A stretch of DNA of 64,000 nt from Rhizobium indicum (lineage in GTDB: Bacteria > Pseudomonadota > Alphaproteobacteria > Rhizobiales > Rhizobiaceae): contig NZ_CP054021.1 in the NCBI RefSeq assembly GCF_005862305.2, positions 3,450,501 through 3,514,500 of the forward strand, written 5' to 3'. The stretch's first letter is position 1. Each line of letters opens with the position of its first letter. Made by a program: the position numbers and the translations under genes. The notes under the pieces were generated by a model. The model worked only from the letters and a program-made list of their open reading frames with translations, was not told the DNA's origin and did not search any database. Positions 1 through 8,372 of this stretch are shown here, piece after piece.

Positions 1-255
1 GGTATTGACTATGGCTTTCTGCGCCGGCGGGCGTTTGCGCTGCTGGCGTCTCGGCTGCTGCACGTCAGGGGCCTGCGGGCCGTCGTCGAGATAGCGTCGG
101 CCAAGGAAGAAATCGAAGATCGACCGGCGCTGATACCGCTGCTCTTGGGCTTCGGCGACATGCACCGGCGCAAAAGCGCCAAGGCACAGCGAAGCCGCCG
201 CCAAGGCGAGCACGAGCCAACGGATTTTACAGGTCCGATCAATTTTCTTCGTCAT
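1..255 (-). CDS. Secreted protein, N-terminal 85 residues only (possible DUF459/SGNH hydrolase)
   Basis: The reading frame is open from an ATG at 255 down to the window edge, so the C-terminus is missing. The N-terminus has charged residues (MTKKIDR), a hydrophobic stretch at about residues 12-27 and a likely signal-peptidase site after VAEA, followed by a Gln/Arg-rich region. It is therefore probably periplasmic or exported. In rhizobia the gene beside a MltB-type transglycosylase is often a DUF459 (SGNH/GDSL-like) protein. That family name rests on context only, because the catalytic part is outside the window. It lies 185 bp downstream of the transglycosylase on the same strand. Confidence 0.55.
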   Translation of the reverse strand, partial: MTKKIDRTCKIRWLVLALAAASLCLGAFAPVHVAEAQEQRYQRRSIFDFFLGRRYLDDGPQAPDVQQPRRQQRKRPPAQKAIVNT

Positions 256-440
256 GGGCAGTTCCGCATCTGCCGGCATCTTGCACGCAGGGCAGGCCAG
301 CGTCCACTCCCACTGATATCTAGGTCACGGTTCTGCCGCTTCCAATGCGGGTTCGCCAAAACCGTGCGGCAGGAGACGGGGCGACCTGCATGAGACAAAG
401 ACTTGAAGCGCCCTGCATGATTCCCGAACCGATGCAAACT

Positions 441-1664
441 CTAGCGGCGCAGTGCGTTCAGAAGCGGCAACGAGGGCTCGCCGTCCGGCTGCATGCCGAT
501 GCGCGACTGCACGGCTGATATCGCCGCCTTCGAACCCGAGCCGAAATTGCCGTCCACCTCGCCATTGTAATAGCCGAGCGTCTTCAAACGGGTCTGCAGC
601 TCGAATTTCTCGGTAATGTCGAGTGCGCCGTTCGGGCGCGGCCAACGCTGCTGCATACCGCCGTAGCCGGCGATCTGGTCGGCCAGCAGGCCGACGGCAA
701 GCGCGTAGCTGTCCGAGGCATTGTAGTTCTTGATGGTGAAGAAGTTGGCGGTCATCAGGAAGCCTGGGCCGCCAGCTCCGGCCGGCATCTTCAGCACGGC
801 TTTGGTAGCGCTCTCGCGGAAGGCCTTGCCGTTCGGGCGTGTCAGGCCGAGTGCCGCCCATTGGGCCAATGTATGGGTCTTGCCGGCCTGCTTGGCGGCC
901 GCTGCGGGAACGACGACCTCATAGCCCCAGGTCTTGCCGGTATCCCAGCCGTTCTTCATCAGGAGATTGGCCGAGGTCGCCAGCGCGTCGGGGATCGAGT
1001 TCCAGATATCGCGATAGCCGTTGCCGTCGGCATCGATGGCATAAAGCAGGTAGCTTGTCGGAATGAACTGAGTGTGGCCCATCGCGCCGGCCCAGGAGCC
1101 GGTCATCTCGCGTGCCGGCACATCGCCGTTCTGCAGGATCTTCAGCGCGGCGACCAGCTGTTTCTTGGCGAATTTGGCGCGGCTCGGATCGGCATAGGCA
1201 AGCGTTGCCAGGGCGCGTGGCACGTAGTGCAGCCGGTCGTCCTTGTCGAGGACTGCGCCGTAATTCGATTCCATCGACCAGATGGCCAGCAGAATGGTCT
1301 TGTCGACCCCGAAGCGCTGCTCGATCGCAGCGAGCGTCCTTGCGTGCTTGGCGGCCATCTCGCGGCCGATCTTGACCGTATAGGGGTTGACGCGGGAATC
1401 GACATAGTCCCAGATCTTCGAGGTGAATTCCGGCTGGTAGGCCGCCTTTTCGAGCACGGTCGGATCGGGCTCGCTCACCCCGGAAAAGGCCTTTTGATAG
1501 GTTGCCTTACTGATGCCACTCTGAGCGGCAGTCTGGTAAAAATCCGCGATCCATTTCTGGAAGCGGGAATCAGCTTGCGCGTTGTCGGGGACCAGTGCCA
1601 CCTGGACGGCGACAACGAGGGCGAGAGCAAGACCACGAAGGGAGTTTTTGTGATTCTGGGTCAT
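441..1664 (-). CDS. Lytic murein transglycosylase, MltB/SLT_2 family, with C-terminal peptidoglycan-binding domain
   Basis: This 407-residue protein cleaves the MurNAc-GlcNAc bond of peptidoglycan to give anhydro-muropeptides, in the periplasm. Residues 1-31 form a signal peptide ending AQA. The SLT_2/MltB domain spans about 35-325 and holds the catalytic glutamate in ESNYG (E132) and the substrate-groove motif GAMGHTQFIPTSY at about 193. The last 60 residues (LQTRLKTLGYYNGEVDGNFG onward) are a PG_binding_1 domain. The protein lacks the lipobox of E. coli MltB and is predicted soluble. It diverges from galU across about 200 bp. Start and family are well supported; the in vivo substrate preference is not visible. 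Confidence 0.93.
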   Translation of the reverse strand: MTQNHKNSLRGLALALVVAVQVALVPDNAQADSRFQKWIADFYQTAAQSGISKATYQKAFSGVSEPDPTVLEKAAYQPEFTSKIWDYVDSRVNPYTVKIGREMAAKHARTLAAIEQRFGVDKTILLAIWSMESNYGAVLDKDDRLHYVPRALATLAYADPSRAKFAKKQLVAALKILQNGDVPAREMTGSWAGAMGHTQFIPTSYLLYAIDADGNGYRDIWNSIPDALATSANLLMKNGWDTGKTWGYEVVVPAAAAKQAGKTHTLAQWAALGLTRPNGKAFRESATKAVLKMPAGAGGPGFLMTANFFTIKNYNASDSYALAVGLLADQIAGYGGMQQRWPRPNGALDITEKFELQTRLKTLGYYNGEVDGNFGSGSKAAISAVQSRIGMQPDGEPSLPLLNALRR

Positions 1665-1868
1665 CGACAGTCGTATCCGTCATCTTTAGTTTCTGGTGCA
1701 GCGGGGCATCATTTCCGCCCAGACCCGAGACTACAGGAACGGAGTCAACAAATTCTTTACCATGGCGGCCCGCTGCAGTCACCATTTGCAAAACAGTAGC
1801 AATTCTATACTAGTTAAAGCTAAAAAGCTCTATTTCCAAAGCGATATGATCGAAGCAGGAGGCCGGGT

Positions 1869-2756
1869 GTGGCTCAACACAACAAAGTTCGTAAAGCAGT
1901 ATTTCCGGTTGCCGGGTTGGGAACGCGATTCCTGCCGGCGACAAAGGCTGTTCCGAAGGAAATGTTGACCGTCGTCGACAAGCCAATCATTCAATATGTC
2001 GTCGATGAGGCGATCGAAGCCGGGATCGAACATCTCGTCTTCGTCACCGGACGCAACAAGCACGTCATCGAAGATTATTTCGACATTCATTTCGAGCTGG
2101 AACAGACGCTGCGCGAACGCGCCAAGAAGGCGGAGATTACCCTTCTCGCCCAGCAATTGCCGAAGGCCGGCACGGTGAGCTTCACCCGCCAGCAGGAGCC
2201 GCTCGGCCTCGGCCACGCCGTGTGGTGCGCGCGTGAGATCGTCGGCGACGAGCCCTTCGCACTGTTGCTGCCCGATATGATCATGAAGGGTGACAAGGGC
2301 TGCATGAAGGGCATGATTGACCTCTATGCCCAGAGCGGCGGCAATATCATCGCCGTCGAGGAATGCGCACCGGATCAGGCGCATAAATACGGCATCGTCG
2401 GCGTCGGCGAGGCGATCGGCGACGGCTTCCGCATCACCGGCATGGTGGAAAAGCCTGCCAAGGGAACGGCGCCTTCCAACTTCTTCATCAACGGCCGCTA
2501 TATCCTGCAGCCTGAGATCTTCAAGATCCTCGAAACCCAGGAGCGCGGCGCCGGCAACGAGATCCAGCTCACCGACGGCATGCTGAAGCTGCTGAAGGAA
2601 CAGGATTTCGCCGGTTACCACTTCCGCGGCGCGACCTACGACTGCGGCGCCAAGGACGGCTTCATCCTGGCGAACGTCGCCTTCGCCCTCGAACGCGCCG
2701 ATATCCGCCCCTCCGTCGAAGGCGGCTTCAGGGAACTGCTGGCCGGCCTGAAATAA
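1869..2756 (+). CDS. galU: UTP--glucose-1-phosphate uridylyltransferase
   Basis: This 295-residue cytosolic enzyme makes UDP-glucose from UTP and glucose-1-phosphate, feeding exopolysaccharide, LPS and cyclic glucan synthesis (the S. meliloti homologue is called exoN). The nucleotide-binding motif [11 protein letters not shown] lies at residues 17-27, followed by [16 protein letters not shown]. Full family length is present. Translation starts at GTG 1869, behind an AGGAGG-like sequence at about 1857-1862. The gene is monocistronic, with a strong hairpin terminator 20 bp downstream. It sits divergent from the transglycosylase, so both are envelope-related. Confidence 0.96.
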   Translation: MAQHNKVRKAVFPVAGLGTRFLPATKAVPKEMLTVVDKPIIQYVVDEAIEAGIEHLVFVTGRNKHVIEDYFDIHFELEQTLRERAKKAEITLLAQQLPKAGTVSFTRQQEPLGLGHAVWCAREIVGDEPFALLLPDMIMKGDKGCMKGMIDLYAQSGGNIIAVEECAPDQAHKYGIVGVGEAIGDGFRITGMVEKPAKGTAPSNFFINGRYILQPEIFKILETQERGAGNEIQLTDGMLKLLKEQDFAGYHFRGATYDCGAKDGFILANVAFALERADIRPSVEGGFRELLAGLK

Positions 2757-2777
2757 GTTGCAGATTCAACGCGATAA

Positions 2778-2815
2778 AGCGCCGCGTGTCCTAACGGATG
2801 CGCGGCGCTCTATTT
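2778..2815. terminator. Intrinsic terminator between galU and the beta-barrel gene
   Basis: A 9-bp GC-rich stem (2778-2786 with 2801-2809) encloses a loop that can itself pair through tcc/gga, and is followed by a short T-rich run on the + strand. The genes converge here, so it probably serves galU and, read in reverse, also the beta-barrel gene that ends at 2826. Confidence 0.8.
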
Positions 2816-2825
2816 TCCGAGATTC

Positions 2826-4385
2826 TTAGCGTTTCAGCTTGAGACCGACGCCGGCTCGCCATTGCTGCGAATCGGTGCCTTCCTTGCGCGTCGTCAGCTC
2901 GTAGCCGAGCGTGCTGGTCAGATCGAGATAGCGGTTGATGTTCCAGGTCAGGCCGGTCGCGGCGGTATAGACGAGCTCGTCGTTGATGGTGCTGTCCGTG
3001 GGATAATCGCGCCATATGACCCCGCCGATCATCGTCCCGACCAGGTTGTCGCGCAGCTGGTGGGTGACCGTCGTCGTCAGCGCGTGCGAGACGTAGCCGC
3101 TTTCGCCTGCCGTGGTCGAGGGTTGGATGCTCGTCTGCAGGTCGAGATTGACATCGGTGCCGCGGATCGGCGACCAGAGCAGGCTCGCATCGAGCGTGGC
3201 TGTATCGATCGAGGACAGCCGGCTGTCTTCGAAATCCGCCATCTCGTAGCCGAGGCCGACTTCACCCTTCAGCTTTTCGCCGAGATCGACCTCGACGCCT
3301 GCCTTGGCGCCATAGCTATGGCCGGAGCGCTCGTAACCGGCAGAGTCGCGGGTTTCGTCATAGACCGAACGGCCGATCGTCGCCTCGATGAAGGGAATGA
3401 GCGCGGGAGACAGCTCGTAGCCGACGCGGCCGCGCAGCGTACCCGTCGTCTGGTTGCGATCGCTGAGGGCGACGGTGGTGCCGTTCGCAAGCTTGGCATC
3501 CGAATAGATCGAGCGGGTCAGTGCCAGTGCCGTCGTGCCGCGCAGGATGCCGAAATCGCGTTGGACGGAGGCGCCGGCCGAAATTTCCTGCACGTCCGAC
3601 TGCTGTGCGGCGTCGGCGATGGCGTCGGGATCATCCGTATCCTCACGGTAGAAATTATAGCCAGCGGTGAGGTGCGCGGTCGTATCGTCGGGAAGATCCA
3701 GCCTGAGATCGCCGTTGACTTTAAAGGAAGGCTGCTCCTCGCCCTCGCCGCTGATATTCCTCTGCCAGGCACCTTCCGAGGTGACGGTCAGCTGGTGCCG
3801 ACCCCAGTCGGAAGTCAGTGTCGCTGCGGCATCCGTTTCGAGAAAGGCGCGCCGCTGCCTGGTATTGCCGTCCTTGGTGGTCTCGGTGTTGATGCTCTGG
3901 GTGACGCTCGGGCGGAGCACGAAAGTGCCAATCGGGATTCCCGGCGTTTCCTCTGTCGAGGCGCTATCGGCAGCCCTGCGGCGCGGCAGCGTCTCGTCGC
4001 TCGGCGCCTCGCGGGTGTTCAGCCGGCGTATGTCTTCGTCGAGGATGGAGCCGGTAATGTCGTCGCCGGCTTGCGCATCCGGTATGGCGGGCCGCTGCTG
4101 GGCATCGTCCGCGTTCGCGGTCGCGCCGTTTGCCGTAGGCGCAATGGTATCGCCGGTCTCGTCATCGAAACCGGCGGCGGATGCGGCATTGTTGGTGGCG
4201 CGGTTATCCTGGGAGGCGGCGGAGCGGCTGTTTGCCGGCTGTGTCGAGGCGGACTGCGCGAAGGCTGCCGTCTGGCTGAGAAGCAGACCACCGACCACTG
4301 CAAAAGAGACGGCACGGCTCATGGCGCGGAGCGGCGTCACACTGCTCGTCTGTTTTGGCTGGCCCATGCAATTCGCGCCTGACAT
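2826..4385 (-). CDS. Putative outer-membrane beta-barrel protein (BBP2-like)
   Basis: This 519-residue protein has an Ala/Leu-rich signal sequence (about residues 23-43, ending AFAQ), a low-complexity Asn/Ala/Asp-rich linker to about residue 160, and then alternating polar/hydrophobic beta-strands to the C-terminus (GVGLKLKR). This matches the rhizobial putative beta-barrel porin type 2 group. ATG codons at 4367 (MGQPKQ) and 4322 (MSRAVSF) are also possible starts; the latter places the signal peptide directly at the N-terminus. Function and cargo are unknown. The C-terminal residue is Arg rather than the usual Phe/Trp, which is odd for a BAM substrate. Confidence 0.75.
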   Translation of the reverse strand: MSGANCMGQPKQTSSVTPLRAMSRAVSFAVVGGLLLSQTAAFAQSASTQPANSRSAASQDNRATNNAASAAGFDDETGDTIAPTANGATANADDAQQRPAIPDAQAGDDITGSILDEDIRRLNTREAPSDETLPRRRAADSASTEETPGIPIGTFVLRPSVTQSINTETTKDGNTRQRRAFLETDAAATLTSDWGRHQLTVTSEGAWQRNISGEGEEQPSFKVNGDLRLDLPDDTTAHLTAGYNFYREDTDDPDAIADAAQQSDVQEISAGASVQRDFGILRGTTALALTRSIYSDAKLANGTTVALSDRNQTTGTLRGRVGYELSPALIPFIEATIGRSVYDETRDSAGYERSGHSYGAKAGVEVDLGEKLKGEVGLGYEMADFEDSRLSSIDTATLDASLLWSPIRGTDVNLDLQTSIQPSTTAGESGYVSHALTTTVTHQLRDNLVGTMIGGVIWRDYPTDSTINDELVYTAATGLTWNINRYLDLTSTLGYELTTRKEGTDSQQWRAGVGLKLKR

Positions 4386-4510
4386 GCTTTCGGTTCTTAC
4401 CCAAAGGTAAAGCCTCGTGGTTAATCATTCGTTGCTGTCGGCGGGCGCTGTTCACAATTCGGAAAGAGTGCGGGGTGGACTTGGAAAGTGAAAAGGTCTA
4501 ACGCAACTTC

Positions 4511-5506
4511 ATGAACAGAAGAGCGATCAACCTCGTTGAAAACAGCGTGCTCGAGTCGGCAAAACGCACGATAGAGACCGAAAGACGCGGTCTTGAAGCG
4601 CTCGAACAAGCTTTTGACAATGGATTGGCCGGCCCTTTCACACGGGCCGTCGAAGTCATCGGCGACATCTCCGGACGTGTGATTGTCACCGGCGTCGGCA
4701 AGAGTGGGCATATCGGCGCCAAGCTCGCGGCGACATTCGCTTCGACCGGAACACCCGCCTTTTTCGTGCATGCGGCGGAAGCCAATCACGGCGATCTCGG
4801 CATGATCGAGCGTGATGACGTTGTGCTGGCGATTTCGAAAGGCGGCGAGAGCGCCGAACTCAAGAGCATCATTTCCTTCACGCGGCGCTTCTCCATTCCG
4901 CTGATCGCGATCACCTGCAGCGAAGGCTCCTCGCTCGCCGCCGCCGCCGATATCGTCCTTCTGATGCCGAACGAACAGGAAGCCTGCCCCAATGGGCTGG
5001 CGCCGACGACCTCGACGCTGATGCAGCTTGCAATCGGCGACGCGCTGGCGGTGGCGCTGTTGGAGGCGCGCGGCTTTACCGCCACGGATTTCCACGTCTT
5101 CCATCCGGGCGGCAAGCTGGGCGCGAGCCTGATGCATGTCGCCGATATCATGCACACCGGCGAGCGGCTGCCGCTCGTTGCCAAGGGCACACCGATGCCG
5201 GAGGCCATCACGGTCCTGTCGCGCAAGCATTTCGGCTGCGTCGGCGTGCTTGATGAGGATGGGCGGCTCTGTGGTATCGTCACCGAAGGCGACATGGCGC
5301 GCAACCTGACGCGCAATCTTGCCGAGCTTGCCGTCGACGACATCATGACGCGGACGCCGAAGACGGTGAAGCAGACGGTGCTGGCGACCGCAGCCCTGGC
5401 GCTGCTCAACCAGCATCACATCGGCGCGCTGATCGTCATCGACGACGACAGCCGGCCGGTCGGGCTGGTGCATTTCCACGACCTGCTGCGGATCGGCGTC
5501 GCCTGA
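4511..5506 (+). CDS. kdsD: KpsF/GutQ-type arabinose-5-phosphate isomerase (SIS + two CBS domains)
   Basis: This 331-residue enzyme is predicted to interconvert ribulose-5-phosphate and arabinose-5-phosphate, the first step toward Kdo for lipid A/LPS core. The SIS domain spans about 40-180, with GVGKSGHIG at 61-69 and the family motifs HAAEANHGDLG and ISKGGES. Two CBS domains occupy about 205-325 (DIMHTGERLPLV, then DIMTRTPKTV). Length matches the family (about 320-330). It stands alone between two minus-strand genes. The paralogues kdsD and gutQ cannot be separated by sequence alone, so the symbol is functional rather than strict orthology. Confidence 0.92.
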   Translation: MNRRAINLVENSVLESAKRTIETERRGLEALEQAFDNGLAGPFTRAVEVIGDISGRVIVTGVGKSGHIGAKLAATFASTGTPAFFVHAAEANHGDLGMIERDDVVLAISKGGESAELKSIISFTRRFSIPLIAITCSEGSSLAAAADIVLLMPNEQEACPNGLAPTTSTLMQLAIGDALAVALLEARGFTATDFHVFHPGGKLGASLMHVADIMHTGERLPLVAKGTPMPEAITVLSRKHFGCVGVLDEDGRLCGIVTEGDMARNLTRNLAELAVDDIMTRTPKTVKQTVLATAALALLNQHHIGALIVIDDDSRPVGLVHFHDLLRIGVA

Positions 5507-5534
5507 TCAGGTTCGTTTGATCAGCGTTATTTGA

Positions 5535-5990
5535 TCAGACGGGCTCGACCGTCAGGTCGCGGCCATTGCTCGAAACCACCTTCACCTGCGTTCCGACGGG
5601 CAGGTCAGGCCCCATCACCTGCCATAGCGTATCGTCGAGGCGGATGCGGCCGCGGCCCTCGCGGATCGGTTCGTGCAGGGTCGCCGTGCGGCCGACGAGG
5701 CTGGCGCCGCGCTGATTGAGAAAGGGCTCGTCGGTGGTCGCATTGCGCAGGGTCAGCCGGCGGCCGGCGAAGGTCGTGGCAACGGCGAGAAGCGCAAAAA
5801 GGATCGCCTGCAACTCCCAGACCCAGAAGGCGCTGTCCCAAAAGAGCAGCGACAGCGCGCCGACGATCAGGGCGGCAAGGCCGATCCAGACCAGGAAGAA
5901 GCCGGGAACGATCATTTCCGCGGCGAGCAGCACGAGGCCCGCGACCCACCAGCTCCACGGACCGAGTTCGGCGACGATCTTCGCCAGCAT
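5535..5990 (-). CDS. NfeD family membrane protein
   Basis: This 151-residue short-form NfeD has two or three hydrophobic helices in the first 75 residues (WWVAGLVLLAAEMIVPGFF, ALIVGALSLLFWD, LQAILFALLAVATTFA) and a C-terminal OB-fold domain (about 90-151: GRTATLHEPIREGRGRIRL). NfeD proteins accompany SPFH/stomatin-like proteins and are thought to act with them in membrane organisation or quality control. Its start lies 4 bp from the stop of the upstream SPFH gene, so the two form one operon, the usual arrangement for this pair. Confidence 0.9.
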   Translation of the reverse strand: MLAKIVAELGPWSWWVAGLVLLAAEMIVPGFFLVWIGLAALIVGALSLLFWDSAFWVWELQAILFALLAVATTFAGRRLTLRNATTDEPFLNQRGASLVGRTATLHEPIREGRGRIRLDDTLWQVMGPDLPVGTQVKVVSSNGRDLTVEPV

Positions 5991-5993
5991 GGC

Positions 5994-7034
5994 TTAACGC
6001 TCCTGCTCGGGATTGAAAGGATTGGGGGTCGACGGATTGATCGGTGGCGTCGAGCGCGCCGGTGCGGGGCGCGGACGCGGCGGTACCGGCAGCGGTGTTG
6101 ACGGGCTGTTGCCGGCATCGCCGAAGACCTCGCGGGCAATGGCGCCGATACCACCGAGCGAACTCAGGATGGAAGAGGCTTCCATCGGCATCATCACGAT
6201 CTTGGAATTGGGCGCCGAACCGATCGAGGTGAGCGCCTCGGTATATTTCTGGGCAACGAAATAGTTGATCGCCTGAATGTCGCCAGCGGCGATGGCTTCA
6301 GAGACCATCTTCGTCGCCTTGGCCTCGGCCTCGGCCAGGCGTTCGCGGGCTTCGGCGTTGCGGAAGGCGGCTTCGCGCTGGCCTTCGGCCTGCAGGATGG
6401 CGGATTGCTTGGCGCCTTCGGCCCTCAGAATCTGTGCGTTGCGCGAGCCTTCGGCCTCCAGCACCTGGGCGCGTTTCTCGCGCTCGGCCTTCATCTGGCG
6501 GGCCATCGCATCGACGAGGTCGCGCGGCGGCTGAATGTCCTTGATCTCGACGCGGGTGACCTTGATACCCCAGGGATGCACGGCCTCGTCGACGACGCGC
6601 AGCAGCCGGTCGTTGATCGCATCGCGGTTGGAGAGCAGTTCATCAAGATCCATCGAACCCATGACCGAGCGGATGTTGGTCATGGTGAGATTGAGGATGG
6701 CGTTTTCGAGGTTGGAGACCTGATAGGCAGCCTGGGCGGCGTTCAGCACCTGATAGAAAGAGACGGCATCGGCCGAAACCGAGGCATTGTCCTTGGTGAT
6801 CACCTCCTGGGTCGGCACGTTCAGCACCTGCTCCATGACGTTCAACTTGGCGCCGACGCGCTCGATGAAGGGGGTGATGAGGTTGAGGCCTGGCTCCAGC
6901 GTGCGGGTATAACGCCCGAAGCGCTCGATCGTATAGCGGTAGCCCTGCGGCACGGTCTTGATCCCGGCAAAGAGTACCAGGATGACGAAGATGACCAGTA
7001 CGATCACGACGATGTCGAAGCCGCCGAACAGCAT
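5994..7034 (-). CDS. SPFH/Band 7 (stomatin-like, QmcA-type) membrane protein
   Basis: This 346-residue protein has one N-terminal transmembrane segment ([18 protein letters not shown], about residues 8-26) and a Band-7/SPFH domain from about residue 27 ([23 protein letters not shown]) to about 190. A long Ala/Glu/Arg coiled coil follows ([20 protein letters not shown]), then a Pro-rich tail (about 310-340). Family members oligomerise at the membrane and often regulate FtsH-type proteolysis. It is co-transcribed with nfeD. A good ribosome-binding site (AGGAGG) lies immediately upstream of the ATG. Confidence 0.93.
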   Translation of the reverse strand: MLFGGFDIVVIVLVIFVILVLFAGIKTVPQGYRYTIERFGRYTRTLEPGLNLITPFIERVGAKLNVMEQVLNVPTQEVITKDNASVSADAVSFYQVLNAAQAAYQVSNLENAILNLTMTNIRSVMGSMDLDELLSNRDAINDRLLRVVDEAVHPWGIKVTRVEIKDIQPPRDLVDAMARQMKAEREKRAQVLEAEGSRNAQILRAEGAKQSAILQAEGQREAAFRNAEARERLAEAEAKATKMVSEAIAAGDIQAINYFVAQKYTEALTSIGSAPNSKIVMMPMEASSILSSLGGIGAIAREVFGDAGNSPSTPLPVPPRPRPAPARSTPPINPSTPNPFNPEQER

Positions 7035-7212
7035 GAAAAATTCCTCCTATCGGCGCATTCGCGCCCACCTACACCACTGATGTGGTGAGTTAGCATGTTC
7101 TTTGCGAGGAGGAAATGACGCACGGCTGCCGCACCTTCCAAGCGAAAGGACGGTAAGGTCCGTCGGGTCGTCGCCGACTATCCGTGCGGTGTAAATTTCT
7201 GAAGATGGTTTC

Positions 7213-8247
7213 TTAGATCCAGCCCTGCAATTCGCGGCGGACGACCTTTTCCAGCACCTTCATGCCGTCCTCGCCATCGTTGAGGCAGGGGATATGCGCG
7301 AACTTCTCGCCGCCGTTTTCGTGGAAGGAGTGGGCGGCCTGTTCGGCGATCTCCTCCAGCGTCTCCAGACAGTCGGAGACGAATCCGGGATTGATGACGG
7401 CGATGCGTTTGACGCCGTCCTTGGCGAGTTTCTCAACGGTCTTGTCGGTATAGGGCTGCAGCCATTCCTCCGGCCCGAAGCGGGACTGGAAGGTCACCAT
7501 GAAGTTTTCTTTGGTGAGCCCGAGCCTCTCGCGCAGCAGCCGGCCGGTCTTCTGGCATTGACAGTAATAGGGATCGCCTTGCTTGAAATAGGACATCGGT
7601 ATGCCGTGGAAGGAGGCGAGCAGCATCTCGGGCTTCCAGTCGAGGGTCGAAAGATGCCTTTCGACGGATGCGGCGAGCGCTTCGATATAGGTCTCGTCGT
7701 CATGATAGGCGGGAACGGTGCGCAGCGCCGGCTGCCAGCGCATTGAGAGCAGCTTCTGGAAGGCCTTGTCGTTGACGGTGGCGGTCGTCGCCGCCGCATA
7801 TTGCGGATAGAGCGGGAAGAGCACGATCCGGTCGCAGCCTTCTTCTTTCAGCGCGTCGATGCGCGAGGCGATCGACGGCGTGCCGTAGCGCATCGCCCAG
7901 TCGACCTTGACGCTATCAAGATCCTTCAGGCGCTCGGCCATCAGTTCCGACTGGTTGCGGGTGTAGGTGCGCAGATAACTTTCGTTCCTCTCCTTGTTCC
8001 AGATCAACTCATAGGCCTTACCGACCTTTTGCGGGCGGGTGTTGAGGACGATGCCGAACAGGATCGGATACCACTTCCAGGGCGACCATTCGATGACGCG
8101 GCGATCGGTCAGGAATTCCCTGAGGTAACGGCGCATCGAGGTATAATCGGTGCCATCAGGCGTGCCGAGATTGACCAGCAGAACACCGACCTTGCCAAAT
8201 TTGACGGCCGGATGGTCGGCCGGGCGGAGTGAAATATCTGCTGTCAT
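7213..8247 (-). CDS. hemH: Ferrochelatase
   Basis: This is the terminal haem-synthesis enzyme, which inserts Fe2+ into protoporphyrin IX. The 344-residue product has GKVGVLLVNLGTPDGTDY at the N-terminus, the metal/porphyrin motif SFHGIPMSYFKQGDPYYCQC containing the catalytic His, and NPGFVSDCLETLEEI containing the conserved acidic residues. The start was placed at the ATG at 8247 (MTADIS) because it gives the usual family N-terminus; an in-frame ATG at 8283 would add 12 residues. It is monocistronic. A 178-bp gap separates it from the SPFH gene downstream. Confidence 0.95.
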   Translation of the reverse strand: MTADISLRPADHPAVKFGKVGVLLVNLGTPDGTDYTSMRRYLREFLTDRRVIEWSPWKWYPILFGIVLNTRPQKVGKAYELIWNKERNESYLRTYTRNQSELMAERLKDLDSVKVDWAMRYGTPSIASRIDALKEEGCDRIVLFPLYPQYAAATTATVNDKAFQKLLSMRWQPALRTVPAYHDDETYIEALAASVERHLSTLDWKPEMLLASFHGIPMSYFKQGDPYYCQCQKTGRLLRERLGLTKENFMVTFQSRFGPEEWLQPYTDKTVEKLAKDGVKRIAVINPGFVSDCLETLEEIAEQAAHSFHENGGEKFAHIPCLNDGEDGMKVLEKVVRRELQGWI

Positions 8248-8311
8248 TCTGACCCCAAAGCTCTTTCTGTCTCTTCGGCTCATACGCAGCCTGGAGATCG
8301 TGGTTCACCCT

Positions 8312-8350
8312 ATAGAAAGAAAAGCCGGCCCGGGAAACCCCGGACCGGCC
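8312..8350 (-). terminator. Intrinsic terminator downstream of the 5'-nucleotidase gene
   Basis: An 11-bp stem with one mismatch (8324-8334 with 8339-8349) and a 4-nt loop is followed on the minus strand by TTTTCTTTC. It lies 23 bp beyond the nucleotidase stop codon. Confidence 0.8.
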
Positions 8351-8372
8351 ATTGGCATCGGGACAAATCGTC

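Noticed and set aside
2862..4382. 506-residue open frame on the + strand opposite the beta-barrel gene
   Set aside because: High-GC codon bias leaves the antisense frame open. The product is Arg/Gly-rich with no recognisable domain, while the minus strand encodes a coherent exported protein.
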